From Shinisaurus crocodilurus (lineage: Eukaryota > Chordata > Lepidosauria > Squamata > Shinisauridae), in the NCBI GenBank assembly GCA_021292165.1, contig CM037876.1, positions 208,032,200 through 208,096,199 on the forward strand: DNA of 64,000 nucleotides, written 5' to 3'. Positions within the stretch are counted from its first letter, which is position 1. Every line of letters begins with the position of its first letter. Made by a program: the position numbers and the translations under genes. The notes beneath the pieces were generated by a model. That model had not been told where the DNA came from and did not search any database. It saw only the letters and a list, made by a program, of their open reading frames with translations. Below, in pieces: positions 45,645 to 57,668 of this stretch.

Positions 45645-45799
45645 ATAGATTGACAGAGTGACACACCCATGTGGAAGAGCTGTTCCACATGTACAGTATT
45701 CCTGCCACAACTGGAAGAGGATCCCTAGATTCTGATGCCTTTGAAAACGCATAGATCATAAATGATAGAGGTCTATATGCACATTTCAGGTATGCATCC

Positions 45800-46435
45800 A
45801 ATTATTTGATGGTAGTGCACGCGCTGGTAACTTCGAGGCTTGACTTCTGCAATGCGCTGTACATAGGGCTACCTTTGTACCTAGTTCGGAAACTTCAATT
45901 GGTGCAAAATATGGCAGCCAGATTGGTCACTGGTACATCTAGAGGTGCCCATATTACACCAGCTTTAAAAGCATTACACTGGCTGCCGATCAGTTTCTGG
46001 GCGAAGTATAAAGTGTTGGTTATCACCTTTAAAGCCCTACATGGTTTGGGTCCGAGTTACCTGCAGGATCGCCTTCTCCCGTACAATCCGGCCCGCACAC
46101 TTAGGTCCTCTGGGAGGAATTTACTCCAGTCGGCCAAGACTAGGCTGGCGAGTACTACCCAGAGGACCTTCTCTTCTGCTGCTCCCAGACTGTGGAATGG
46201 CCTGTCAGAGGAGACCCGTCAACTAGACAGTCTTTTGGCCTTTAAAAAGGCCATAAAGACTGACCTCTTCTGACAGGCCTACCCAGTGGAATTTTAAGAG
46301 TTTTAAAGAATTTTTAGGGTAGTTTTAAAGGTTTTTAAGAATATTTTAATAATATTTGCTGTGTTTTTAACTACTTATGTATTTTATGTTTGGTTGTTCC
46401 CCGCCTCGATCTGAGTGGAGAGGCAGGTAAGAAAT
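45800..46435 (+). mobile_element. L2-like LINE 3' end with 155-codon open frame
   Basis: The frame 45806-46273 reads LVTSRLDFCNALYIGLP, QLVQNMAARLVTGTSRGAHI, ALKALHWLPISFWAKYKVL, ITFKALHGLGPSYLQDRLLP and SSAAPRLWNGLSEETR, the conserved C-terminus of L2-type LINE proteins. A 3' tail with CCCCGCCTCGATCTGAGTGG follows, then the (AAT)n run. It is less decayed than the other L2-like copies here. Confidence 0.88.
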
Positions 46436-46436
46436 A

Positions 46437-46475
<39 letters not shown>

Positions 46476-46492
46476 TATTATTATTATTATTT
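46436..46492 (+). repeat. (AAT)n / (ATT)n microsatellite
   Basis: About 13 AAT/ATA triplets are followed by (TTA)n at the 3' end of the L2-like copy. Confidence 0.9.
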
Positions 46493-48145
46493 ACAGAATT
46501 TTCCATTCAAAAATTGCTTCTTCTGCCAAGTGGCTCTGTAAAGCACTCCAAAGTTCAACCAATAGTTTGGGGATTTAGTGCAAATCTGACCCATGGTATC
46601 TTCATTCATCTCTAGATTACCTCCATTGCTTGTCTTCTGAAAACAACACGCAAGCTTTCTCTGACATCTGATTTTACTTATGCTAAAAGGAAAAGCAGAA
46701 TCCCACTAATCAGCCGGATGGATTATATTATGTGTCACATTTGAGAAAGCTTTGCTTTGAAGCAAGCTGACTAATTGTTTGTCCCATTACATAGCTTGTC
46801 AAACTCTTATGACAAGTTAAATGAAACAAGAAGAAATTAACTTCTGTTGCCAGGATGACTGTAAGAAGAATGGAACAAAATTAATGAGTTTGTAATAAAA
46901 TTCTGAGGTTTGTCAATGTAGCACGGAAACCTATCTTCCTTTTTCTGTTGTGGTTACATTTAAAGCTGAATCTTAATTTTGGGAGTAGAACAATTTTCTG
47001 ATCCTAGAAACAGTTTTTGGCTTTATTAACCAAATGAACAACTTCTTGGTGTTACTTATTTACATTACCATGTGCCCTGTAAGTAAAAGTTGTTCTCTTT
47101 AAAAAAACCAAATATCAACAACAACAACAAACCTTAACCATATATCCATTATAACAAAGTAAAATAAATGGAAGTATAAATATTATCACAATACTATTAA
47201 TTCCAGTAAATTACGAAATGAGTTCATCTTGGTTTCTGCTGGTTTTCTTAAATATCATTTTGAAAAAAAAGTCAGATTAGTGATTAACACTCTATCCCAA
47301 GTCCTCTTAAGCTATTCTGACAAAGTAGGGGTTTTGTCATCCCACCCCCAATTTGCAGCAATATTTATTTTTTAAAGTGTTATTAAGGCTAACACTATGC
47401 CAAGTCAGTTATGTCTACATCATTTTGTAAATAATAGGAGAAAGTGTGTGTGTGTGTGTATTCATTATTTCTTGCATGGCTCTTAATACTTCTTCCTAAA
47501 ATACACAAATCATAGGGCTATTCCTGAAGATATGAAAACACTCTGGATACAAAGTGGAATATCTCCAGCAGATGTCCGGTGTTACCGGAATGTGATATAT
47601 CTGATATAACCTATGTGGAGTGAGATATCACAAGTATAACATTAATTTCCCCCCTTCAAGCAAAATTAACCTCGATGAAACATTTTTGTAAATCCAAGCC
47701 ATTCTTATAAAACCTGTTTCTTAGGAAATGAACTAAACAGCAATTCAAGATCCGTTTATATTCTTAAATCATTATAGTTCAACATAGTGCCTGTAATGTA
47801 TATCTTAACTAAAAATACTGATATAATGATATTATCAGTATGATATGATTTTTTAAAGCCGCCCATTCTTAAAATAATTTCCTCAAAGGAAATAACAGCT
47901 TTATAACAAGATTTTCCAAAGTAAACACATCCTTATTCTGCCAATAAGAGGTGTCTCCCAAACATCCTGGCAATAGTTCATTATAAAATATAGAAATTAA
48001 AGGAAAAAGACTGGTGAACATTTATTTAAGGCTAGCACAGCTGAGTTTTTAAAGCTGTAATCCTAAACCCACTTATTAAGGAGTATGCCCCACTGAACAC
48101 AATGGGATATATTTCTGAGTAGACATGCCTAGGATCACACTGACC
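46493..48145. other. AT-rich intergenic sequence, possible old LINE remnants
   Basis: No gene was recognised. A (GT)n run lies at 47444-47458 and (CAA)n at 47116-47132. A hairpin-repeat fragment lies at 48055-48140 (AATCCTAAACCCACTTATTA and TAGGATCACACTGA). Confidence 0.35.
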
Positions 48146-49135
48146 AGGTTCGCACTCGCAGGACATGACAAGCGACCAACAATAATAAACAATGCTGGCT
48201 TGTTGTGTTGGGCGAACCCAGTTGTGGTTAGCAACCGTTAGTTCTTATCATGGTTGGCAACCACAAGAAGAACCAATGGATTGTTGTAGGAATTGTTTGA
48301 CCCACGATGGATTGTCACGTCGTCCAAACCTAGATGACATGACCCATCATGGGTCAAGCCCCACAAGAAGCAAGCCATTTGGTGACAGCGGCCATTGCCA
48401 CTCTTGCCAAGTGGCTAGCCAGAGAGCGCGACTGACAGCTGCTCCCAAAGTGCCACTTTGGCACTTTGGGGCAGCTGTCAGAGGCATCCCTGATCTTCGT
48501 TCTGCGCCGCAGCCCTGTGCTTGGAGCAGTGGCGCAGAGCAGGGATGTAATCCGCGCCTGCTGCTTGAGAGAGATCTCCTCTCGAGCAGGAGGCAGGGAT
48601 GACCTCTCTGTCCCGTGCTGCCATCCCGTGCTCAGGGTGGCTGGACAGAGTGGATCCGGCACCCCCGCCTCCTGCTTGAGAGTCGATCTCTCAAGCACAA
48701 GGCGGGGATCTGCTCTGTGCCACTGTCCTTTGCTTGGGGGAACAGTGCAGAGCAGATCCAGCACCCTTGCCTCCTGCCCGAGAGGCCTGGAGCAGGATAC
48801 GGGAGGATCCCCCATCCTCCCTGTTGTGCTTCAGGGCATGAGCCCTGTTTGTGCAAAGGGGAGTCTGACAGCTGCAGCGAGCTGAAATTGGATCACAATT
48901 GCAGCTGTCAAAGAGAGGAGCCTTGTCCCCCCCCCCCCCGCCCCCCCCCCGCCCCGGTGTTCCCTGAAAGACTGCCAGGAGGAATGAGGGAGAAGGAGGG
49001 GGGAGGGAGCAATGCACCCACGAGGAGCCCGATCATCTGTCAGACTCATCATGATGAGTGCTTGGTACTTAACAGCAACCTATTGTGGTGATTTACCAAG
49101 ATGGATTGCAGTTACGTGCAAACCCACCCACTGTG
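48146..49135. mobile_element. Large non-autonomous DNA element with internal GC-rich repeats
   Basis: The left end ACCAGGTTCGCACTCGCAGG and right TTGCAGTTACGTGCAAACCC are roughly inverted. Inside, CCTGCTTGAGAGAGATCTCC and CCTGCTTGAGAGTCGATCTC repeat as an internal motif (48558-48690), as do ACCCGCGCC/CTGCTCTGTGC blocks. There is a C-run at 48928-48955. Open frames in all phases across it look spurious. Confidence 0.5.
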
Positions 49136-49317
49136 TGTGTTTCTAACACCCACTTCCTAAACAAATTTACTTAGGAGTAAGTGCAACTGACCAGTACAAC
49201 TTCCAAACGTGCAGAGACATTGCAAATGACAACAAAATGTTATTCTTACATATGTAGCTTCACACATCCATTATCTCATAATACCAAATGTGCAGGTGGG
49301 GGACTGAGGCAGTGACC

Positions 49318-49572
49318 CGGTTCGTACTTCACAGTGGCACTTCCTGGGTTGTTTCGTGACATCTGAACCTGGGAACTTTATGTGTTAAACAACCCAGAGT
49401 TAAGCCAACAGCAAACTACAGGCAATTGTTGGGTTAACTCTGGCTTGTTTAACCCATGGACAACCCAGAGTTCCTGGGTTGTTATTTAAAAGCAGAAACA
49501 AGTGAGGAATGGGGTTTATGAGTTAAACAACCCAGGAATTGCTGCTGTGACATGCGAAGCAGGCCAGTGGCT
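49318..49572. mobile_element. Palindromic DNA element with GTTTAACCCA/AACAACCCAG motifs
   Basis: CCCGGTTCGTACTTCACAGT at the left is mirrored by CTGTGACATGCGAAGCAGGC at the right. The interior alternates TTAAACAACCCAGAGTTAAG with its complement. Confidence 0.6.
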
Positions 49573-49699
49573 TGCCTTAACCCAGCTCACTCTCCTTGAC
49601 TGCAGTCCTCCTAAACACACTTACTAGGGAGCACACCCTACTGAACACTGCCTACCATTGGCCTGCGCACCACCATACTAGACAGTGTTGAGACTTCTA

Positions 49700-50146
49700 A
49701 ATTGCAATCCTATGGGTTGTGCTCTCAATGTTTGTAAGCCTCTGAAGTCGGCGGCTTACAAGGATCCTCTGCAGAGCAGGGGAAGCGGCAGAGGCGAGCT
49801 CCGCCTCCCTGCTCCTCCTGCTTTGCAAGCTAACTAGACAGCTGATTTCGGCCATCTAGCTGTGGTGTTTCGGAGGGGGAGGGAAGGAGAGGCTGAGGCG
49901 CCACCAGGATACTTCATATCCTGGTGGCCCTGGTCACCTCCCTGCCCCTGGAACCCCCCCTTACCCCTCCTCTGAGGTCCCTTCCGACCTCTGAGAAGGA
50001 GCTGGTCCGCGCCGGCTGCAAGGCGGGGAAGGGGATCCAAGCGCAGATCCACTGCTCCGAGGTTAGAGCTCTTTTCTGACCTTGGATCTGGGAATCCAAA
50101 GAATCCTATAGCCCCCTAGATGCTGTCTAGGGACCACAGGATTGCT
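49700..50146. mobile_element. Non-autonomous DNA element (AATCCTAT-ended family)
   Basis: It starts TTGCAATCCTATGGGTTGTG and ends GACCACAGGATTGCTCTGCC. The inner stretch has CCTCCCTGCCCCTGG-type GC-rich sequence. It is related by its ends to the elements at 4690, 20866 and 27122. Confidence 0.5.
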
Positions 50147-50487
50147 CTGCCCATTTCATTCAGGTGGGTGGTTCTAGAGCAAGCACAGACAGTCTGTCTT
50201 TCTGGGTTCTGTTGGGCTGATCGTTTTCTCTGTATCTTCAGGATCAAGGATGTGCCAATACCCTTGCAGAGTATTCCTTTCTGAAACTTGACTAAGATAA
50301 GGTGAAGGCAGATTATCGTTTTTAGTACACAGTGAAGCAGCGGCAACATTCTCCTTAATGCATGGCAAGGTGGGTGGTACCAAAGAACAAGTTGCTCCTG
50401 GGGGAAGAGTACTCACCTTGGGGTTGTTTGGTCCTCTGTGTGGCTCTCTGTTGCAGCTGGCTGAGTACAAACGAAGAAAATCATATA

Positions 50488-50737
50488 CAGTAATACCTTG
50501 GATTGCAAGTAACTTGGTTTGAGAGCGTTTTGCAAGACAAGCAAATTTTTAAATATTTATTTAATTTTTTAAAACTTGATATACAAGCGACGTCTTGCAA
50601 TACAAGTACTGTAGTACGGCTTAAATTAAAAATCTCTGTACAAATTTTTTTGGGGGGATTTCGTTTTGATATAAGAGTGTTTTGGATTACAAGCACGTTT
50701 CCGGAACGAATTATGCTCTCAATCCAAGGCATGACTG
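50488..50737. mobile_element. Tigger/pogo-like non-autonomous element, TA TSD (copy 3)
   Basis: The ends CAGTAATACCTTGGATTGCA and AATCCAAGGCATGACTG are flanked by TA at 50486-50487 and 50738-50739. The core keeps GCGACGTCTTGCAATACAAG and TACTGTAGTACGGC, as in copy 2. Confidence 0.88.
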
Positions 50738-51147
50738 TATAGACAATGGGTAAAATGAAGCAAGAAAGGGACATCCTGCTTTGTTAGACTTGGCTGAAGA
50801 GCTCTCTCACCTGCGTGACAGGGCTTCAAACTGTGCTTAATCATATCATTTAAACTACAAAGTCTGGTTGATTCCGCAATGCTTTGATGTCTTTCTTTTG
50901 ATGTTAAGATGCTGCTCATGTTTTCCACTTGGTTATTGTAGTAGAACACTCAGCAGCACCTCTTATTCACTGTGATTATGAATTTGATTATTTTGAGTCT
51001 ATACAAAAAGAGCTGAGTAAACCACTGGAGTGCTCAGTGGACTTTCAGTGAAAGCCTGTGTGTGTTTATTATTCAGATGGAAGTCCCACTCTGTCTAAGG
51101 GTGCTTTCTCCCCAGTAAGTGTACAGGTGCATTCCTAGGTCTTACAG

Positions 51148-51497
51148 CAGGGGTGGGGAACCTCAGGCTGGAGGCCAAACCCAGCCCTCTGGGGTTTCCC
51201 AGATGGCCATTTCCCCTTGCCCCCCACCTTGCCCCCCACACATTGATTGCTTGGTGTTTCCCTGGCTGTTGTGCAGTCCCCCCCATTCTAGAGGTTGAAA
51301 TGCCTCTCCTAAGGCTTAGTTACTTGACAGTAAGAACATTAAGCTAAAATATTCTGGTAGTTTTGGTATTTTGGCTCCACCTCTTTTGCCTTTAGCTCCA
51401 CCTCTTTTCATTCAGCCCTGCCCACCACGACTGCAGCCCATGAGAGCCTCTCTGAAACTGAATTTGGCGCCAGGGCTGAAAGAGGTTCCCTATCATG
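51148..51497. mobile_element. hAT-type element, 350 bp, perfect 8-bp TSD
   Basis: It starts CAGGGGTGGGGAACCTCAGG and ends AAAGAGGTTCCCTATCATG. It is flanked by TCTTACAG at 51140-51147 and 51498-51505. Confidence 0.88.
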
Positions 51498-52281
51498 TCT
51501 TACAGACTCTTTGTAGCCTTGTTCTCAAACAACGCTTTGAGTGCAAAGTCTTGAGGCCCAAACTACGTGTTCTGCAGTAGATCCATGACTAGATGCCTTC
51601 AGGTTTTCTTTTTAAATGAAATGCAGCCATGGGGTGGGGGTGGCCTACCAATTTGTTTGGAACAGCAGTAGAGGGAGGAAGTGTTCAACCCTTCCACTCT
51701 CCACTGTGATGTTTTCATGATCAAAATTGCCCCTCAAGCTGCTCTTTGGTCCACAGGGGGAAAATACAAGCACCTGATGTGAAGTAAGATTTTCCTTGCC
51801 ACTTAGGATGATGATGATCAATATTTTTAACCCGCCTTTCAGGGCGCACTGCTATATGATATAGTTGACCAAGATAGACTGGGGTAATTTGCTCAGCTGC
51901 ATAGGCCTGAGTCCCTTTCGGTGAAGACTGAATAGAAAAGCCAGACCATGTACCTGCACTCTCATCTCTTGGCACTCTCCTACCTGTCTGCCTATCTACA
52001 CTGTCAATCGCAAGACTGATGCTGGCTGTTCAGTTTATGTGACTTCCATCATGCTCTGAAGTAACCCATCCTAAAAAATTTGAAGTTGCCTTCTTTGTTG
52101 TGTTTCTCATAGTTCTGACTGTGCACACAGCACGGGATTGAGAGCACAGATAGGAATGTGGCGTCTGGATGCACCCTAAGTCCCTAGGATGAAATCCAGC
52201 GAAAGGTAACTGCACAAAAGTCCCACTGAAATCAATGGGACTTACTTCCACTTATTAGCAGTGATGGTCAAGCTTCTAACA

Positions 52282-52417
52282 CAGGGCTCTCCAACCTTGG
52301 GTCCCCAGATGTTGCTGGACTACAGCTCCCAGAATCCCTCGCTATTAGCCATGCTGACTGGGTATGCTGGGAGCTGTAGGCCAGCAACATCTGGGGACCC
52401 AAGGTTGGAGAGCCCTG
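52282..52417. mobile_element. hAT-type palindromic MITE, perfect 8-bp TSD
   Basis: The ends CAGGGCTCTCCAACCTTGGG and CCAAGGTTGGAGAGCCCTG are flanked by TTCTAACA at 52274-52281 and 52418-52425. Confidence 0.93.
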
Positions 52418-52429
52418 TTCTAACACCTT

Positions 52430-52790
52430 GATCTGGTCTGCGCATAGCACCAGCAAATCGTGGGTTAATTGATTAATCAACCCATGATTTGCCATGGCAT
52501 GTGCTGGGTGCATTCTGCAGCCATTATGAACATTCAACACCCGATCAGAGGTTAGTACATGATGTCCAAAGCTGGACCCTATAAGTTAATCATGGGTTAA
52601 ATAACCCACAGTTAATCTGCAATTAGTAGTTAGGTTAACTGTAGGTTGTTTAATCCACAATTTACAGTGTCTGGGTTTGGACATCATGTATCAACCTCCG
52701 ATTGGCCCAATTGGATACTGAATGTTCAAAATGGCTGCAGAACACAGCAAATCGTGGGTTAATTAACCCACAGCAAATCGTGTGAACAAC
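52430..52790. mobile_element. Palindromic DNA element with AATCGTGGGTTAATT motifs
   Basis: CAGCAAATCGTGGGTTAATT near the left and TTAATTAACCCACAGCAAAT near the right are mirrored. An inner GGTTAACTGTAGGTTGTTTA pairs with AAATAACCCACAGTTAATC. Confidence 0.55.
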
Positions 52791-53394
52791 CCCATAGGCT
52801 CCTGTACCAATTCTCATTTCTACACAACTATTAAAAGTGCAAGAGCATCTACTACCTGAGCTGGCTGCCTCACTCTGCCCAATGCTAGGACCAGTTCTGT
52901 ATACTGGACACAGAGAAAATCTCTCGCAAACATACAAAAAGGTTAACTGTGATTGAACGTTTCTCCTTGCATTCTACCTTTTACTGTATTTTAGAAAACT
53001 TTGCATAAAACCTGGCCAATGTATTAACTGGACAACTTGTTTGCTCTGAGTGGCCCAGAGCAAAATTGCAGATCAAAGCCAAAGTACTGTTTGATTTCTA
53101 TACAAATGATTGCTTTACTCCACATGAAAAGGCTGGAACTACTTTTCCAAACAGTTGCAAGGGCAAACATGCAAACAGTGCTTAAGCTATGGAGGGAGGC
53201 GCTTGGCTCGATTTACTCTCTCTCTCTCTAGATTGTGATTATTAGATATTACCAATCTTCACTTATTAACTATGAATAATTAACCCCATTAATGTTGAGA
53301 CATTTCACTAAAGAACAGAAGTCACCTTGAGAAGACCCATGGTCCTGAATGGCAGCTAAGGAATTATATGAAGGCACTGGTGGGATTTTCTGCC

Positions 53395-53512
53395 ACAGAT
53401 GCCAGAATAACTTGACTGGCCTTGGGTACTGTGCACCTTGACTGGGGAGTGGTAGGGGGGATTTGCCTCAGGCAGCAAAATATTTGGGGCCAGCCCTGGC
53501 TCCCCTGCTGGT
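53395..53512. repeat. Fragment of the CAGGGCTGG-ended hAT-type family
   Basis: GATTTGCCTCAGGCAGCAAA and ATATTTGGGGCCAGCCCTGG match the right end of the element at 15435-15690. The left end was not found nearby. Confidence 0.5.
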
Positions 53513-54284
53513 ACTGCTTTCCTGGGCTTTCCCAGGCAATTAACAAAAATGCACGGATTGTGGTTTAAAAATGCAGCACTGCATTTTGAAGAATGTAATC
53601 AGGTCCTAAGTGGACAGAGGAATTATGCTTCCTTAAATCTGTTTTGTAAAAGAGACTTAGCACTTCATGCCTTTCCCCCTAAGAGTACCAGCTGCTGGTT
53701 TTCCCCTCAGTTACCCACGTGCCACTTCGCTAGCTTGGGAAAAGGTGGGCACGTGCAGAGCTGGGAATCCAGATGACCCAAGAGACCTGCTCTGTCATAA
53801 TACATTTATTTAAAATATTTGGAGGCCCCCTTTAGGGTAAAGCCCTCCCAAGATGACTTCCAGCATATAGAATTACAATACATACACAACAATACATTTT
53901 AAAACCATAAAACACTATGAATTTGTGCCACACATTCACTCAGCCTTTTTGGGGGTCTAAAATGGAATAAAGCTTATACAACATGGATGACCTTGAGAGG
54001 TTTGGAAAGATTTTACAGCTGCCTGATTATCTCCCTTCTTTACTGTAGCCATTGGGTGATTAATCTTGCCTTCCAGTGAATAGAAGATTAATTACAAAGT
54101 AGACCTAGGGGCAGTGCACTCAAGGGGGTGCAGTGCTGCAGTGCATCTCCCCCTTAGTCCTGAAGAAGCCTCAAGATATTCCCATTATGCCAGAAGGCTG
54201 GACTTGCCCATATCTGTAAACAAAATAAATGGAAAAATAGAGAAGGAGGTTCTTGTCACAATCCAGCCAACGCTGAGCATTTTA

Positions 54285-54485
54285 AAGCTGAAAATCCTAT
54301 ACACACTTATCTAGGAGTAGTAAGACCCACTGAACTCAATGGGACTCACTTCTGAGTAGACATGCACGTAGGACTGCAGTGTTATAATATTAACAGCACA
54401 AGCCCAGGCGCAAGTCTACTCAGAAATATGGCCAAATGATTTCAGTTGGACTTACTCCCTGGTAAGTGTCTACAGGATTGCAATT
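54285..54485. repeat. Two adjacent squamate hairpin-repeat copies
   Basis: The first has AATCCTATACACACTTATCT, CACTGAACTCAATGGGACTC and GACATGCACGTAGGACTGCA. The second has GCGCAAGTCTACTCAGAAAT, AGTTGGACTTACTCCCTGG and GTCTACAGGATTGCAATT. Confidence 0.6.
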
Positions 54486-54595
54486 TTAATACAGTAAATT
54501 ATTTCATTATATATTATTGCCTTAGTAACTAAACCCAAATCAACATCTCAGTTTCTGTTCCGGAGCCCTATGCAACACTGCCACTCCATTTACAC

Positions 54596-54943
54596 CAGGA
54601 GCGGGTCAATTTCCACCCCCTGGACTCCCTTGGGGGCCACACTCCTGCCGCTGCATCACCTGCAGTGGCAAAAGAACTGGCAGTTTGCAGCAAATTTGGC
54701 AGCAAACTCATACGGAGACTCAAAAGGGCCACATTTAGCTTGAAAACAAGCCGTATGTGGCACTTTTGAGTACCTGTAGCGGTTTGCCACTGAATTTCGG
54801 CTGCAAACCACCAATATATATATTTTTTTGCTGCTCCACTGCCAAATTTCAGCAGTGCGAGATGGAAGCAAGGGTGTCGGGGGCTGCACTCAAGGTCATG
54901 TGGGGTTGCATGTGGCCCACAGGCCACAAGTTGCCCACCCCTG
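54596..54943. mobile_element. hAT-type element, about 348 bp, degraded TSD
   Basis: It starts CAGGAGCGGGTCAATTTCCA and ends CCACAAGTTGCCCACCCCTG. The flanks ATTTACAC and ACTTATGC agree at 5 of 8 positions, and all differences are transitions. Confidence 0.65.
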
Positions 54944-56000
54944 ACTTATGCTATTGATGTACCACTAGTGCCAGCGGCCTCTAGAGGTATGCCAATAGTG
55001 TAAGCTGACGTGATGGGTTTTCCTGGAAAACCTATTGCGCCAGCTTATGCGATTGCCATTGTGCTAGAGACCACTCAAGCTAGCGCTATTATCAATGGCA
55101 TAAGCGGAGCGGCAGTGTTGGATATAGCTCCAGTTCTTTTACTTGCTGTTGTTATTTTGACCTTTCGAACAAAATAAAATAAACATACTGCCACAGTGGA
55201 GTTTTCCTCCTTCACATGAGTTCAGTTTATAAACAAAAAGAATTAAGGCCACCTTTGCAAAGTTTACCCAAAGATGACGTTTTAATAAAATGCAATAAAA
55301 CTGAGACCCGGTTGCTAGCTCATCCTCTAAGTTACACACAGAAAATACAAATGCTGTTAGAAGTACAGAAATCTCAACTACTTCTCTGAATGCATGGATA
55401 GCAGGTGAGTTATTTGCTGGTATAAAATAGTTTTGCTCCACAAATTCTCTGGGGCTAGCATGCAACTACACTTGTGTGGATCAGGGTTCAGGAACAGCCT
55501 CACTTCTCTCTGCATATAAATACCGACCCTTTGGCTGCAAGCATAAGGGTGTTGAGAAGGGGACTTATTTAATGAGAGTGATTGTAAGGGGATAATGTAA
55601 TTAGAAGCAGAGCTACTAGAGCTTCTCAGGAAAGGTGTTAGCTGTGTGTTATGTCCAAAGAATATATACCCAAGCTGGTGCACATGGCAGAACTCTGCTT
55701 TTCCTCAACCTGGAATTAGTCTGCTGACCCAGTTTGTAGCAAGGCTAGGGTTGTGTGCCAGATGTCCCAAGGCTGATCATCCAAAGCAGTAGTGTGAGGT
55801 AGCTTTTTTAGCAACGCAGGTGATGACATACATTTATATGTAAATTAAGTGGGAAATTTGATCATTTGTAGAAACTGAAGGAAAGATCCCAGTTGTGGGA
55901 GGCCAATTACGTAGGGAAACACCCACCATGAGGTATGCATCATGATGTTAAGCACAAATGTAATAAAATGCAATACCCAGCCCTACTTATTTGTATAAAG

Positions 56001-56329
56001 CAGGAGTGTAGAACATCTTTCAGCCCAAGGGCCAAATTTCATTTCGGAGAAGCTCTCAGGGGCTACATTCCAGTGCTGAGTGGGGCCAAAGGCAGAAGGG
56101 GAAGAAGCAAACATATCAGCCAGCATATTTTAGCTTAAAGCTCTTACTGCCAGTAGCTAAGTCTTAGGACGGAGTGGCATTTCAACCCTTTAGAATGGGG
56201 AAAAACTGCAAAAAAGCTGGGAAACCACCAAACGATTGGTGCTTGGGGGAAAGGGGTGCAGCCATCTGGCCAGATTAGGGCACCAGGTGGGCTAGATTTT
56301 GCCCCCAGACCTGAGGTTCTGTACCCCTG
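56001..56329. mobile_element. hAT-type element, 329 bp, perfect 8-bp TSD
   Basis: It starts CAGGAGTGTAGAACATCTTT and ends CTGAGGTTCTGTACCCCTG. It is flanked by GTATAAAG at 55993-56000 and 56330-56337. Confidence 0.9.
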
Positions 56330-56410
56330 GTATAAAGGGATGGCGATTCCCTTTTTCTCCTGCTTCATTTCTGCCATCTTTCCCTGTGTATGTCATTCTC
56401 CTATCTTTCC

Positions 56411-56457
56411 TTCTGTAAGGCATGTAAACTCTTTCTGTGTTTACATGCCTTACAGAA
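56411..56457. repeat. Perfect 19-bp inverted repeat with 9-nt loop
   Basis: TTCTGTAAGGCATGTAAAC (56411-56429) and GTTTACATGCCTTACAGAA (56439-56457) are exact reverse complements around TCTTTCTGT. It is not part of a recognised element. Confidence 0.9.
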
Positions 56458-57668
56458 GCCTCGGTGAGGCCGAACCATTTCTCAATATGGTGGTTACCGG
56501 TATGTGGTGAAGCAACTGCAGTGTGATTATATTTTTTATTTAATCATGATGACTGCTGGTTATGTCTTATGAAGGCACCAACTTATCTGTGACATGTGTG
56601 AAGATTCAGCCATCTCCAACTAACATTTTGAAGGTGTTCTGTGAGGCGGCGAGCTGTGAGAAGATGGGTCACCATGTCAAAAAGAGGTTACCCTGTTGTG
56701 ACCTCCTTGCACAGCCACCGTGTTAAAAGTGGATGTGTGAATCGGACTTGAGACCATTGTTTTGTGTTTGAAGTTTCACAATGAGAAAAAGCTTCCCTCT
56801 CTAAAAGTTTTTATGCAACCTAACAGCAAATCTCATCCATATTAAAGATATCCTATGCTGGTCTTAATGAATCCAACATAACTTTGACTAAAAACCACTT
56901 TTGATGTAAAGTTGTATGTGTATCTTTTTTGCTTCTTTTCTCAAGATGTCATATATGTCAAAATGTACATCCACCATGAAACTTTGTGAGTGTTATTCAC
57001 AAAGATGTAGGGGTGCTTCTGGCACATCTCTTATGCACACGCTCTTCAAGTGATTATTTTAGTATTAGCATGTCTCCATGTTACCGTGTCACTATAGGAA
57101 AATCCAGGTATTCAGAGGTGGTTCCATCATCGCCATCTGGTAACATAAATCTGAAAGCGTACAAAGGAGGAACTGATGCAACTGTTTAATCTGATAGTAT
57201 GATCTGATGCAAGCAAATGGGGAAAGAAACTGAATGATGTGTATATTACAACTACTAAGGGTTGTACCAGAACAACTTGCATGAATGGCAGATAAATGAC
57301 TAGATTTTATTCCATTTCCCTCACATTCTGATTCGCAGTTCTAGCCCTGCAGTATTTTTTGTTTACTATAGTATCTCCCATGTATTTTTCTCCTCCGTCT
57401 CTACTTCTAAGTTATTTTGATTTCTCACCTCCCAACTTTCTTCTGTTTGGGTTCATCAGATGTTCAACTTGAATCTGATGAAGTAGGTTTTTGCCTCCAA
57501 AAGATAATGCAACAAAAAATGTGTTAATTTTAAGGGTGCTATGGGATTCTGTTGATTTGCCACAACAGATTAACATGGTTACTCTTTTGGAATATGTGCT
57601 ACTGGATTCATAAGCAAATATGAGGAGGGGGTTGAAATTATCTGGAACAAGCAATGTACAATGAACAT

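Noticed and set aside
45806..46273. 155-codon open frame as a host gene
   Set aside because: Its sequence is the conserved tail of L2-type LINE proteins and it is followed by a LINE 3' tail and an (AAT)n run.
48192..49091. Several overlapping 130-160-codon frames on both strands
   Set aside because: All lie in one GC-rich DNA element with internal repeats. Open frames in many phases at once indicate composition, not coding.
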